Source of the DNA: an uncultured Lachnospiraceae bacterium
GTDB taxonomy: Bacteria > Bacillota > Clostridia > Lachnospirales > Lachnospiraceae
DNA length: 44,207 bases
Assembly: GCA_948470335.1 (NCBI GenBank)
Contig: CAOKOL010000032.1
Coordinates: 1 to 44,207 of the forward strand
Direction: 5' to 3'
The notes under the pieces are model-generated. The model searched no databases. It saw nothing but the letters and a program-made list of their open reading frames with translations, and was not told the origin of the DNA. Below are positions 25,903 through 34,100 of this stretch, piece by piece. Position 1 is the first letter of the stretch; each line of letters begins with the position of its first letter. The translations under genes and the position numbers were made by a program.

Positions 25903-26454
25903 TTATTTACTGCCGGTCATCTGAACAAGTTTTTTGCAGATATCTTCTACCCGTGCCTTTATCTCCTCTAACGGTATGGCAAAAACAATAGCCGCCATAT
26001 TAATACGGACTTCCTCCGTATCCGATGAGATGGTGTTTACCTCGTCTTCCGTGATAGAAAGCATGGCCGTATGGGTGGATACCAGGGAAGATTTGATATG
26101 GCCGATGATGCCGCCCTGCTCCGCCGTCCAGTCTGCCAGCGCTTTCAGCTCGTTTCGAACAGTATCTTCCAGTTCCTGATAATGTCCGGTCACTGTCAGC
26201 GTTCCTGTGCCCACAGATGCGCCCTCATGGGTATGGCCGTCGATGATATAAAGGGCACCATGCTCATGGTGATGGTGCTCGTGTTCATGATGATGTCCGC
26301 AGCCGCAGTTTTCATCATGGTCATGATGATGGTGCTCATGTTCGTGATGGTGTCCGCAGCCGCAGTCCTCACCATATTCATGATGGTGATGCTCATGTTC
26401 ATGCTGATGCCCGCAGCCGCAGTTTTCACCGTGTTCGTGGTGATGATGTTCCAT
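25903..26454 (-). CDS. His/Cys-repeat metal-binding protein
   Basis: This 183-residue protein opens with a repeat region (residues 2-66) made of three 19-residue units of the type EHHHHEHGENCGCGHQHEH plus a partial fourth. Each full unit has eight or nine His and a CGC pair. After it come a short stretch with IDGHTHEG and a globular domain of about 110 residues (VTGHYQELEDTVRNELKALA ... CKKLVQMTGS) that I do not recognise. The repeats should bind several soft or borderline metal ions (Zn, Ni, Co, Cu); there is no signal peptide, so it acts in the cytosol as store, chaperone or sensor. The gene is divergent from the PurF-like gene. The ribosome site AGGAGATGAC lies upstream. Confidence 0.72.
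   Translation of the reverse strand: MEHHHHEHGENCGCGHQHEHEHHHHEYGEDCGCGHHHEHEHHHHDHDENCGCGHHHEHEHHHHEHGALYIIDGHTHEGASVGTGTLTVTGHYQELEDTVRNELKALADWTAEQGGIIGHIKSSLVSTHTAMLSITEDEVNTISSDTEEVRINMAAIVFAIPLEEIKARVEDICKKLVQMTGSK
26257..26451. repeat. 57-bp coding minisatellite in the His-rich gene
   Basis: About 3.4 copies of a 57-base unit encode the 19-residue His/Cys repeat. The copies differ at several third positions and some first positions, so the array is not very recent, but copy number may still vary between strains. Confidence 0.85.
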
Positions 26455-26626
26455 ATTGTCATCTCCTTATGTTCGTGATATGTACGTCCAAAATTCCGCG
26501 AAAGAAAAGGCAGCAGGTTTTCGAACGTATGCCGTATAATGTGTTATAAACAGTATAGCATACTGGCGGCTGTGGCCGCAATTGAACTTTTGAAAATACA
26601 AAGACTGCAAAAACATATATTAAAAA

Positions 26627-26655
26627 TTGCAAAAATCCGAGTGCTCTGTTACAAT
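26627..26655 (+). promoter_or_regulatory. Promoter of the PurF-like gene
   Basis: TTGCAA (26627-26632), a 17-base spacer and TACAAT (26650-26655). A start near 26662 leaves a leader of about 95 bases. Confidence 0.72.
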
Positions 26656-26702
26656 GGACATGTCGCAGAACAGCATTTCAAAACAGATACAAAATACGGC
26701 GG

Positions 26703-26740
26703 AAGTTCCTGCAATCCCCGCAAGGGCCGCAGCGGAACTT
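26703..26740 (+). other. Hairpin in the PurF-like leader RNA
   Basis: AAGTTCC (26703-26709) pairs with GGAACTT (26734-26740). Inside are TGC/GCA and CCC/GGG stems closing a GCAA loop of the GNRA kind. No T-run follows; the ribosome site starts four bases later, so the structure may influence translation. Its 3' arm contains the 11-mer shared with the hisD leader. Confidence 0.5.
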
Positions 26741-26756
26741 TGAAAAGGAGGAAACA

Positions 26757-28166
26757 ATGGGAGGTTTTTTTGGCGTTGCTTCAAAAAAAGATTGTGTATT
26801 CGATTTGTTTTTCGGCGTAGACTACCATACCCATCTGGGAACCCGCAGAGGCGGCATGGCGGTGTATGATGAGGAAAAAGGGTTTGACCGTTCTATTCAC
26901 AACATTGAAAATTCACCGTTTCGAACAAAATTTGATAAGGACATGCAGCAGATGAAAGGACAGTTGGGCATCGGCTGTATCTCCGATTATGAACCGCAGC
27001 CGCTGATTGTCCGTTCTCATCACGGAACTTTTGCCATCACCACGGTGAGCAAGATTAACAACAGCCAGGAGCTGGTCCGTCAGATATTTGACAGCGGACA
27101 CGCCCATTTTCTGGAAATGAGCGGCGGAGACATCAACCCCACGGAGCTGGTGGCGGCCATGATTAACCAGAAAGAAAATCTGATCGAAGGCATCCATTAT
27201 GCGCTGGAAGCCATAGACGGTTCCCTCTCCCTTTTGCTGATGACGCCGAAGGGCATCTATGCGGCCAGAGATAAATTCGGCAGGACGCCGGTGGTGATCG
27301 GGCGGAAGGAAGATGCCTGCTGTGTGGCTTTTGAGAATTTTTCCTACCGGAACCTGGGATATACCGATGAGAAAGAGCTGGGTCCCGGAGAGATCGACGT
27401 GGTGACGCCGGAAGGGGCAAAAGTGCTGATGCAGCCCGGAAAAGAGATGAAGATCTGTACCTTTCTCTGGGTATATTACGGGTATCCGCCCAGTTCCTAT
27501 GAAGGCCTGAGCGTGGAGCAGATGCGTTACAACTGCGGTGTAAAAATGGCTCAGAGAGACAATGCAAAGCCGGATATCGTGGCAGGTGTTCCCGATTCCG
27601 GTATCGCCCATGCGGTAGGTTATGCAAATGAATCAGGCATTCCTTTTTCCAGGCCTTTTATCAAATATACCCCCACATGGCCCCGGTCCTTTATGCCCAC
27701 GATCCAGAGCCAGCGGAATCTGATTGCGAAAATGAAGCTGATTCCGGTCCACGATCTGATACGGGACAAGAGTCTTCTGCTGATTGACGATTCCATTGTG
27801 AGGGGAACCCAGCTCAGAGAAACCACGGAATTTTTATATCAGAACGGTGCGAAAGAAGTGCATATCCGCCCTGCATGCCCCCCTATCCTGTATGGCTGTA
27901 AGTATCTGAATTTTTCCCGTTCTTCGTCGGAAATGGACCTGATCGCCCGCCGTGTCATCCGGCAGTTGGAAGGAGATAACGTCAGCGAAGAAACCCTGCA
28001 GGAGTACGCGGACCCGGAATCTCCCAAATATGAGAGAATGCAGGAGGAAATCCGCAAGGCGCTGAATTTCACCACCCTCCGCTATAACCGGCTGGACGAT
28101 ATGGTGGAAGCTACGGGTGTGGATCCCTGTAAGCTTTGTACCTATTGCTGGAACGGCAGGGAATAA
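26757..28166 (+). CDS. PurF-like phosphoribosyltransferase with degenerate glutaminase domain
   Basis: This 469-residue protein aligns end to end with amidophosphoribosyltransferase, which makes phosphoribosylamine from PRPP and glutamine. The PRPP motif is intact (LLLIDDSIVRGTQ, Asp344-Asp345), and four cysteines (234, 381, 458, 461) match the Fe-S ligands of the Bacillus enzyme. The glutaminase half is broken: the mature N-terminal Cys of CGVFGI is Gly2 in GGFFGV, the GHVRYST-type segment reads GCISDYE, and the HNGN-type segment reads TTVSKINN. It therefore cannot use glutamine in the normal way; it could use ammonia, regulate the real PurF or do something else. Promoter and AGGAGG are good. 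It ends three bases from the convergent MATE gene. Confidence 0.85.
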   Translation: MGGFFGVASKKDCVFDLFFGVDYHTHLGTRRGGMAVYDEEKGFDRSIHNIENSPFRTKFDKDMQQMKGQLGIGCISDYEPQPLIVRSHHGTFAITTVSKINNSQELVRQIFDSGHAHFLEMSGGDINPTELVAAMINQKENLIEGIHYALEAIDGSLSLLLMTPKGIYAARDKFGRTPVVIGRKEDACCVAFENFSYRNLGYTDEKELGPGEIDVVTPEGAKVLMQPGKEMKICTFLWVYYGYPPSSYEGLSVEQMRYNCGVKMAQRDNAKPDIVAGVPDSGIAHAVGYANESGIPFSRPFIKYTPTWPRSFMPTIQSQRNLIAKMKLIPVHDLIRDKSLLLIDDSIVRGTQLRETTEFLYQNGAKEVHIRPACPPILYGCKYLNFSRSSSEMDLIARRVIRQLEGDNVSEETLQEYADPESPKYERMQEEIRKALNFTTLRYNRLDDMVEATGVDPCKLCTYCWNGRE

Positions 28167-28169
28167 GGA

Positions 28170-29546
28170 TTATGATTCCTGCTCACTGATTCTGCCGTTC
28201 AGTTCTCTGATAAACAAAAGGGCGAAAGGGATGGTGAGCAGGAAGGTACACAGGTCGGAAAGGGCCTGAGCGATTTCTATGCCGGTCAGCCCAAGCCACA
28301 TGGGCAGCAGGACGATCAGCGGAAGAAAGAAAATTCCTTGGCGGCAGGCAGATAACAGGGTGGCTTTTTTCGAGCGGCCGATGACCTGAAATACCATGTT
28401 CATAACCGTGGCCAGCGGCATCAGAGGCAGCGCCAGCGCCTGAGCCCTGATTGCATTCGTCCCGATGGCGATAACCTGAATATCGTCCCGGCGGAACAGC
28501 CTGATCAGTTGAGGCGCAAACAGAAAACCCAGTATTCCAAGGACAGTCATCATGCCGACTCCCGCAAGAAAAGTAAAGATGGTGGCCTGTTTTACCCGCC
28601 GGTATTTCTGCGCTCCGTAATTATAGCCCACCACCGGCTGAAACCCCTGGCCGAATCCCAGCATAACGGAAAATACCATCATAAATATTTTGCTGGTGAT
28701 AGACATAGCCGCCACCGCGGCATCTCCGTATACCGCCGCATTTACATTCAGGGCAATGCTGGCGATGCTGGCCAGTCCCTGGCGGCAGAAGGAAGGAAAG
28801 CCGGTTCGGATGATTTCCTGATAGGTATTCGGATTTCTGCTTATGTACCGGGGATGCAGCATGATTGTACTTTTGCCTGTCAGGAAAAAGCCAAGCAGGA
28901 TGGTAAAGCTGATGCACTGGCTGATCAGTGTGGCAATGGCGGCTCCCGCGATGCCCAGATGAAAAACAAAGATAAAAACAGGATCAAGAAGAATATTCAG
29001 AATGCCGCCGGAGGCGATGCCGATCATGGAATAGGCGGCTTTTCCCTCGGAGCGGAGAACATTGTTCATAACAAAAGAAGAACACATGAAAGGCGCTCCG
29101 AACAAAATATATCTGGCATAGCTTCTGGCATGGGGCAGAATGGTATCGGTGGCTCCCAGAACATCCATCAGCGGATCCAGGAACAAAGATCCGATGACTG
29201 TAATCGTAATACCCAGAGCGGCGGCAGCGAAAAGCCCGGAGGAACAGATCTGATTGACTTCGTCATGCCGTTTCTGTCCCAGCAGCCGGGAAGACAGGCT
29301 TCCGGAGCCCATGCCCAGCGTAAATCCTACGGCCTGTATGATTGCCATTAGGGAAAACACGATTCCAACGGCGCCTGCGGCGCTGGTGCCAAGCTGAGAT
29401 ACGAAATAAGTGTCCGCCATATTGTAAATAGATGTAACCAGCATACTGATAATGGTAGGGACGGCCAGGCTGATAATCAGCGGGGGGATGGGCGTTTCTA
29501 CCATTTTGTCGTATTGGGACATGGTTTGTTTCGGATGTGTATTCAT
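28170..29546 (-). CDS. MATE-family efflux transporter
   Basis: This 458-residue membrane protein has 12 hydrophobic segments arranged as two similar halves. MATE hallmarks include PTIISMLVTSIYNMADTYFV at the first helix, QAVGFTLGMGSGSLSSRLLG, and the matching second-half segment MVFSVMLGFGQGFQPVVGYN. Members of the MepA/NorM group export drugs or metabolites using Na+ or H+. The substrate cannot be told. AAGGGAA lies before the ATG. It converges on the PurF-like gene with only three bases between them and no visible terminator there. Confidence 0.93.
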   Translation of the reverse strand: MNTHPKQTMSQYDKMVETPIPPLIISLAVPTIISMLVTSIYNMADTYFVSQLGTSAAGAVGIVFSLMAIIQAVGFTLGMGSGSLSSRLLGQKRHDEVNQICSSGLFAAAALGITITVIGSLFLDPLMDVLGATDTILPHARSYARYILFGAPFMCSSFVMNNVLRSEGKAAYSMIGIASGGILNILLDPVFIFVFHLGIAGAAIATLISQCISFTILLGFFLTGKSTIMLHPRYISRNPNTYQEIIRTGFPSFCRQGLASIASIALNVNAAVYGDAAVAAMSITSKIFMMVFSVMLGFGQGFQPVVGYNYGAQKYRRVKQATIFTFLAGVGMMTVLGILGFLFAPQLIRLFRRDDIQVIAIGTNAIRAQALALPLMPLATVMNMVFQVIGRSKKATLLSACRQGIFFLPLIVLLPMWLGLTGIEIAQALSDLCTFLLTIPFALLFIRELNGRISEQES

Positions 29547-29737
29547 AGATGATTCCCTTCTTTTGGTAAAAGCAAAACCTGTCGATAGTTGATAAATATT
29601 TTTATGGTTTATAGAGTTGTCTGCAAAGCTGATTAAAGGGGTTTCTGCGGAATATAAAGCTTATCACAGAACGCAGGTATATCGGTAAAACGGATTTGAG
29701 ATGTGTTATATGCAGGATTATTTCCGGACGTGGGAGT

Positions 29738-30202
29738 TTAGCCGTTGTATGCTGCCTGGCTCATATAGCTGTTGTGGTAGCGCCTGTCCCGGGTCACTTC
29801 CTCTCCAAACCAGTCCGGCGGTGTGAAGGTAAGCGCCTGTTCTTCGGAAACAAACTCCACTTCCGCCATAATCAAAGCGGAATCCGGGCTGTGAAACCGG
29901 TCCAGCTCCGCGGTCAGACCGCCTTCCAGCGGAATCAGATAACGGGTTTTGGAGATTATATTGCCGTCGGCTTTGGCCAGCAGATGTTCATAGGCATCAC
30001 GGTTCAGCGGCAGATTATATTCCTCCCGCATCATCATACCCTTTCCCTTATAAGTCAGATAATAGGTATCGTCTTCTTTCCGTACCCGCACCACCGGTTC
30101 CGTGCACAGGTAAGCCTGCTGGATCTCGCGGCGGGGATAGTTTTCCAGATTATCGGGAAGACGGCGGATCAGGTATTTTTTTTCTATTTCCATGGAATTC
30201 AT
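29738..30202 (-). CDS. CYTH-domain protein
   Basis: This 154-residue protein has the CYTH signature EIEKKYLI at the N-terminus (Glu5, Glu7, Lys9), followed by alternating charged strands such as VVRVRKEDDTYYLTYKGKG and LTAELDRF, which build the triphosphate tunnel. Members include adenylate cyclase 2, thiamine triphosphatase and inorganic triphosphatase; bacterial stand-alone forms like this one mostly hydrolyse tripolyphosphate. A GTKP-type metal site cannot be decided by eye. A second ATG at codon 4 would also fit. It is alone, 191 bases after the MATE gene on the same strand. Confidence 0.86.
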   Translation of the reverse strand: MNSMEIEKKYLIRRLPDNLENYPRREIQQAYLCTEPVVRVRKEDDTYYLTYKGKGMMMREEYNLPLNRDAYEHLLAKADGNIISKTRYLIPLEGGLTAELDRFHSPDSALIMAEVEFVSEEQALTFTPPDWFGEEVTRDRRYHNSYMSQAAYNG

Positions 30203-30497
30203 CTGATTTTTCTTCTTTCTTCTATTTATTAGTATTCTGTCGTTTGGCGGAAATGCTTACTTTTTTCATTTCCGCAGAAACGCTGCCTTTGACAATGATC
30301 GCAGGCATGTTCGAAATTCCCTTTATATGCTGTGTAAAACAAAAAATAATATTCTTTGTTTCTGAAATTATTTTAAGAAATCTTTTCTTTTATGTCAAGA
30401 GATTCTGAAAAATAGAGCAGTTTGGTTTCATAATAACACAAAATATGTACTGAAATTTTAAAAGCATATAGGATTTTATTTTGTGTATAATGTCCTA

Positions 30498-30526
30498 TTG
30501 ACTTTAGCACGCCGGTACGATATCAT
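30498..30526 (+). promoter_or_regulatory. Promoter of the TetR-type regulator
   Basis: TTGACT (30498-30503), a 17-base spacer and TATCAT (30521-30526). The operator palindrome begins 11 bases after the -10 box, over the expected start of transcription. Confidence 0.78.
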
Positions 30527-30536
30527 ATATACAAGT

Positions 30537-30552
30537 GGTTAACCTGTTAACC
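30537..30552. promoter_or_regulatory. Operator palindrome 1 (autoregulation)
   Basis: GGTTAACCTGTTAACC is a palindrome apart from its two central bases, and one more base pair (T/A) extends each end. A related sequence stands before the MttB gene (31340-31355). A further TTAACC half-site follows at 30562-30568. Confidence 0.75.
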
Positions 30553-30627
30553 ATATAATTGATTAACCTTTACTTTTGTGTTAAAATAATTAAATTACAG
30601 ACAAAAGCTAAAGGAAGGTTAATGAGG

Positions 30628-31275
30628 ATGGCCGCAGAGGAAACAAGAAAAAGACTGGTGGATGTTACGTATCGGATTATGAAGGAATCCGGTTTTGAAA
30701 ATCTGAAAGCCCGTGAGATAGCCAGAGAGGCAGGATGTACTGCCACGGTGATTTACAAATATTTTGATGATTTGTATTATCTGATTACATTGGCCTCGTT
30801 CAAGTTTCTGGAAGATTATATTCGAGAGAGTGAGAAAATAAGCAGAAGCGGGGATAACAGTATTGTGCAGAATAAAAAGGCATGGAGACTGTTTATAAAG
30901 TATGCGTTTCAGAATCCCCGTATTTATGAGAATTTATTCTGGGGACGGGGAAAAATGGTATATGAAGATGCGGTGTCGGAATATTTTGATCTGTATGCAG
31001 ATGAGATCAGCAAAGAATCAACAGCGTATTATTATATCACCATGTTTAATGCGGATATCGGGGAGAGAGATCTGATCTGGCTGCGCAGAGGCGTGAACCA
31101 GGGCTATCTGGAGATGGAAGACGCCCTTTATATCAGCAGAGTGAATCAGATGATTGTAAGGGGAATGCTTCTGGAGCATATGGATGATTATATGGTTCCG
31201 GGAGTGGCAGAGCGGGCGATTGATGAATGTATCTGTCTTGTGGAAAAGACAATAGATACATATTTGAAAAAATAG
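30628..31275 (+). CDS. TetR/AcrR-family regulator of the MttB locus
   Basis: This 215-residue protein begins with a TetR-type HTH (about residues 5-52): TRKRLVDVTYRIMKESGFEN, LKAREIAREAGCTATVIYKY. The C-terminal helices form the ligand pocket and dimer face and do not point to a known ligand. ATG 30628 has GGAAGG nine bases upstream; another ATG at 30622 is too close. A TTG at 30559 would lie within the operator. Matching palindromes over its own promoter and over the promoter of the MttB gene suggest that it represses both until the methylated substrate or a product appears. A terminator follows the gene. Confidence 0.88.
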   Translation: MAAEETRKRLVDVTYRIMKESGFENLKAREIAREAGCTATVIYKYFDDLYYLITLASFKFLEDYIRESEKISRSGDNSIVQNKKAWRLFIKYAFQNPRIYENLFWGRGKMVYEDAVSEYFDLYADEISKESTAYYYITMFNADIGERDLIWLRRGVNQGYLEMEDALYISRVNQMIVRGMLLEHMDDYMVPGVAERAIDECICLVEKTIDTYLKK

Positions 31276-31302
31276 CTGAAATGTATGGGAATAAAAAATA
31301 GA

Positions 31303-31331
31303 TACCTGTTTTTATAACAGGTAATATTTTT
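31303..31331 (+). terminator. Terminator after the TetR-type gene
   Basis: A perfect 8-base stem TACCTGTT/AACAGGTA with a 5-base loop is followed by ATATTTTT. It separates the regulator from the MttB operon. Confidence 0.78.
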
Positions 31332-31339
31332 ACAACATT

Positions 31340-31355
31340 GGTTAACGTGTTAATC
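31340..31355. promoter_or_regulatory. Operator palindrome 2 (MttB operon)
   Basis: GGTTAACGTGTTAATC differs from operator 1 at two of sixteen positions. It covers the candidate -35 box TTAACG (31342-31347). Confidence 0.75.
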
Positions 31356-31370
31356 TTTATAAAATACAAT
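31342..31370 (+). promoter_or_regulatory. Promoter of the MttB operon
   Basis: TTAACG (31342-31347), a 17-base spacer and TACAAT (31365-31370). An alternative is TTGGTT with TAAAAT at 31338-31365. Both place the -35 box in the operator. Confidence 0.6.
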
Positions 31371-31409
31371 ATAAAAATCATGTAAAAACAAAATGTTAAG
31401 GAGGAAGCT

Positions 31410-32831
31410 ATGAGTAAGGAGAATGTACGGAAGATCCATGAAGCAACGATGAGGATTTTAAGCAGCACAGGGGTAAAATTTCATCATCCTGACGCCGTAA
31501 AGGTTTTAAAAAAGAACGGGATCCGGGTAGAGGGAAATATTGCTTATTTCACTGAGGATGACATTATGAAGTGGGTAAAAAAGGCGCCTGCGTATACCGG
31601 CTTCAAAGGGGCGGATCCAAAATATCATGCGAAAATAGGCGGAGATCTGGTACTGAATGCGCCTGCGGCCGGTCCGACAAAAATTATGGAGAAAGACGGC
31701 ACTCTGCGGTCCGCTCAGATAGAGGATCTTGTGAAAATGATTAAACTGTATGAGCAGAACGATCATTATGTGATTAACGGTGGTTTGCCCTGTCAGCCTG
31801 AAAATGTTCCGGAAGAATGGTCTACGCTGCTTTTGTATTATGTGGCACAGCGGCACAGCAATAAGGCTCTTTGGTGCGGCTGCGGCAATTATGAGCAGAT
31901 GGAAGCAGTTGTGCAGATGTGCTGTGCACGGTACGGACTGACAACGGAAGAGTTGAAAGAAGATCCTCATTTATTTGCGATTGTAAACACAAATACGCCG
32001 CTGCAGTTTGATATCCGTATGACAGAAACCCTGTTTACGATGCTGAAATACCGTCAGCCTGTGGGAATTACGGCCGCATCCATGGCCGGAACCACGGCGC
32101 CTATTACATTGGCCGGAACCGTCGCTCTGACAAATGCCGAGGTGATCGCTGTGATCGCTCTGTCTCAAATGTATGCGCCTGGCGCGCCGGTAATTTATGG
32201 TTCCCAGTCTACAAATGCGGATATGGCAACCTGTGCGATAGCCATCGGTTCTCCGGAAGGTGCGCTCTGCTATAAATATTGTGCGGAGATGGCAAGATTT
32301 TATGGTGTGCCCAGCAGAGCAGGCGGCGCGCTGACAGATGCAAAAGCCCTGAATGCGCAGGCGGGTTTTGAATCCATGCTTACCTATCATGCCTGCCATC
32401 AGAATGGTGTCAATATGGTATTCCAGTCCGCGGGCATCATGGAAAGTTATCTGTCTGCTTCTTTTGAGAAAATGATTGTAGATTTTGAGATTATTGACGC
32501 AGTCAACCGATATGACAGAGATCTTGAGGTGAATGAGGAAACCATACCGGAAGCATTAATTCATGAAATTGGTCCTGGAGGGCAGTATCTGCTGGAAGAT
32601 CATACCTTTGAATATTGTAAAAAAGAACCGATGCTGCCGAATATCAGTGTCCGCGGGCCGAAAGCAGAGGCGGAGAAGGTATTTGACCGGAATATTGAAA
32701 AATGGCTGAATAAAATGCTGGATAGTTATATACAGCCGGAAATGGATGAGGCCGTGGTGGAAGCAATGCATAAAATTATGCTGGATAAGGGAATTGACAT
32801 TTCCTATATTCATATGCTGGATCAATTTTAA
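31410..32831 (+). CDS. MttB-family methyltransferase, non-pyrrolysine type
   Basis: This 473-residue TIM-barrel protein of the trimethylamine methyltransferase (MttB) superfamily begins SKENVRKIHEATMRILSSTG and contains the typical segments VLNAPAAGPTKIM, GGLPCQPENVP, GITAASMAGTTAPITLAGTV and PVIYGSQSTNADM. The frame runs through with no in-frame TAG, so it is of the pyrrolysine-free kind. Characterised members of that kind (MtgB, MtpB, MtcB, MtyB) demethylate glycine betaine, proline betaine, carnitine or butyrobetaine and pass the methyl group to a corrinoid protein. A BCCT carrier in the same operon fits a quaternary amine substrate. No corrinoid protein is nearby. AAGGAGG precedes the ATG. 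Confidence 0.9.
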   Translation: MSKENVRKIHEATMRILSSTGVKFHHPDAVKVLKKNGIRVEGNIAYFTEDDIMKWVKKAPAYTGFKGADPKYHAKIGGDLVLNAPAAGPTKIMEKDGTLRSAQIEDLVKMIKLYEQNDHYVINGGLPCQPENVPEEWSTLLLYYVAQRHSNKALWCGCGNYEQMEAVVQMCCARYGLTTEELKEDPHLFAIVNTNTPLQFDIRMTETLFTMLKYRQPVGITAASMAGTTAPITLAGTVALTNAEVIAVIALSQMYAPGAPVIYGSQSTNADMATCAIAIGSPEGALCYKYCAEMARFYGVPSRAGGALTDAKALNAQAGFESMLTYHACHQNGVNMVFQSAGIMESYLSASFEKMIVDFEIIDAVNRYDRDLEVNEETIPEALIHEIGPGGQYLLEDHTFEYCKKEPMLPNISVRGPKAEAEKVFDRNIEKWLNKMLDSYIQPEMDEAVVEAMHKIMLDKGIDISYIHMLDQF

Positions 32832-32852
32832 CCGAAGATCAGGAGGGGATTT

Positions 32853-34097
32853 ATGAAATCAAAGTTTCATGCACAGACATATATGGGAATCGTATTATTG
32901 GGACTGAGCGGTGCTGCTATTTATCTTCTGCCTTATCTGAGATGGTCTTATTATGATGCTTTAATGGAAGCATCAGGGCTGAATAATACCCAGTTTGGGA
33001 TGACAATGAGTGTTTACGGTGTGCTGGCCATGATTTTTTATCCGGTTGGCGGTATTATGGCAGATCGTTTTTCAGCGAAAAAGCTGTTAAGCATTTCCGT
33101 GATCGGGGCCGGTATTCTGGGACTGTGGTATTCCACATTCCCGGGGTACGCAGCGCAGATTATGATCTATGCGGGCTGGGGTATTTTATCTACGCTTACA
33201 TTCTGGTCCGCGATGATGAAGGCTACCAGACAGTTGGGCGGCAGCGAGGAGCAGGGGCGGCTGTTTGGTCTTGTGGAAGGCGGCCGGGGTGTTCTGTCAA
33301 CCGCTGTATCTTTTGCGGCGTTGTTCGCATTCAGCAAAATGGGAGAAGGGCTGGCAGGACTGCGTGGCATTATTATAGGGATGTCCGTTATTAATATTGT
33401 GACAGGAATTCTGATTTTCTTTTTTCTGAAAGAAGGGCAGCGAAAGAATGAGGAGAATGGAGAACAGAAGAAACTGGTGTTGGCTGATATTGCGGATATT
33501 TTGAGGAAGCCGGCGGTCTGGCTGATTTCTCTGATTATTGTCTGCTGCTACAGCGTCTATCTGGGAAGCACTTATCTGACTCCATATTTTACCAATGTAA
33601 TCGGCGCTACGGCTTCTTTTGCCGCACTTCTGTCTATTATGAGAAGTTATGTGCTGCAGTTTGTGTGCGCACCTGCGGGAGGCGCACTGGCGGACCGGAT
33701 TGGTTCTATTACAAAAGTTATTAACGCATGTTATTTGGTTATGGTGGCGGCATTGGTTCTGATTATTCTGCTTCCTACGACAAAAGGCGCCATGGTGCCG
33801 CTGGTGGCAGTTCTGATTATCCTTTGTGCAGGTATTTTTGCCATGCGGGGAATTTATTTCGCAACGATTGATGAGGCGGATATTCCGATGCACGTAACGG
33901 GTACGGCCGTAGGCATCGTATCGATTATCGGTTTTACGCCGGATGTGTTTATGAGTGCATTGTGTGGAAAACTTCTGGATAGCTTTGAGGGTGCAGCGGG
34001 CTATCGAGCCATTTTTATTCTGATGCTGGCGTTTGCGCTGGCAGGGCTGATTTCTGCTTTGTTATTGCTGAAGATGAATCAAAAAAAAGGAAAATAA
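32853..34097 (+). CDS. MFS transporter of the MttB operon
   Basis: This 414-residue membrane protein has 12 hydrophobic segments. The loop between helices 2 and 3 has GGIMADRFSAKKLL, the MFS loop signature (G-x-x-x-D-R-x-x-x-K/R), and a second copy GGALADRIGSITKV is at the same place in the second half. It resembles members of the oxalate/formate and nitrate-type carriers in length and helix pattern, but no substrate can be named. It lies 21 bases after the MttB gene and ends three bases before the BCCT gene, so all three form one unit. Having two carriers suggests uptake by one and export or exchange by the other. Confidence 0.9.
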   Translation: MKSKFHAQTYMGIVLLGLSGAAIYLLPYLRWSYYDALMEASGLNNTQFGMTMSVYGVLAMIFYPVGGIMADRFSAKKLLSISVIGAGILGLWYSTFPGYAAQIMIYAGWGILSTLTFWSAMMKATRQLGGSEEQGRLFGLVEGGRGVLSTAVSFAALFAFSKMGEGLAGLRGIIIGMSVINIVTGILIFFFLKEGQRKNEENGEQKKLVLADIADILRKPAVWLISLIIVCCYSVYLGSTYLTPYFTNVIGATASFAALLSIMRSYVLQFVCAPAGGALADRIGSITKVINACYLVMVAALVLIILLPTTKGAMVPLVAVLIILCAGIFAMRGIYFATIDEADIPMHVTGTAVGIVSIIGFTPDVFMSALCGKLLDSFEGAAGYRAIFILMLAFALAGLISALLLLKMNQKKGK

Positions 34098-34100
34098 TGA

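Larger units (their letters stand above)
30203..30627. other. Divergent region between CYTH and TetR-type genes
   Basis: This 425-base AT-rich gap has no gene. It holds a 9-base perfect inverted repeat GCGGAAATG/CATTTCCGC (30247-30275) near the CYTH start, and the TetR-type promoter and operator at 30498-30552. Confidence 0.6.

Noticed and set aside
26257..26451. A regularly repeated array that could be mistaken for a CRISPR
   Set aside because: The 57-base units are contiguous without spacers and encode an in-frame His/Cys repeat within a gene.
26757..28166. Ordinary housekeeping purF
   Set aside because: The catalytic N-terminal Cys and two further glutaminase motifs are replaced, so the usual glutamine-dependent function is unlikely.
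31410..32831. Pyrrolysine use in the MttB-family protein
   Set aside because: The frame has no in-frame TAG and is of normal length for pyrrolysine-free members, so no amber read-through is needed.
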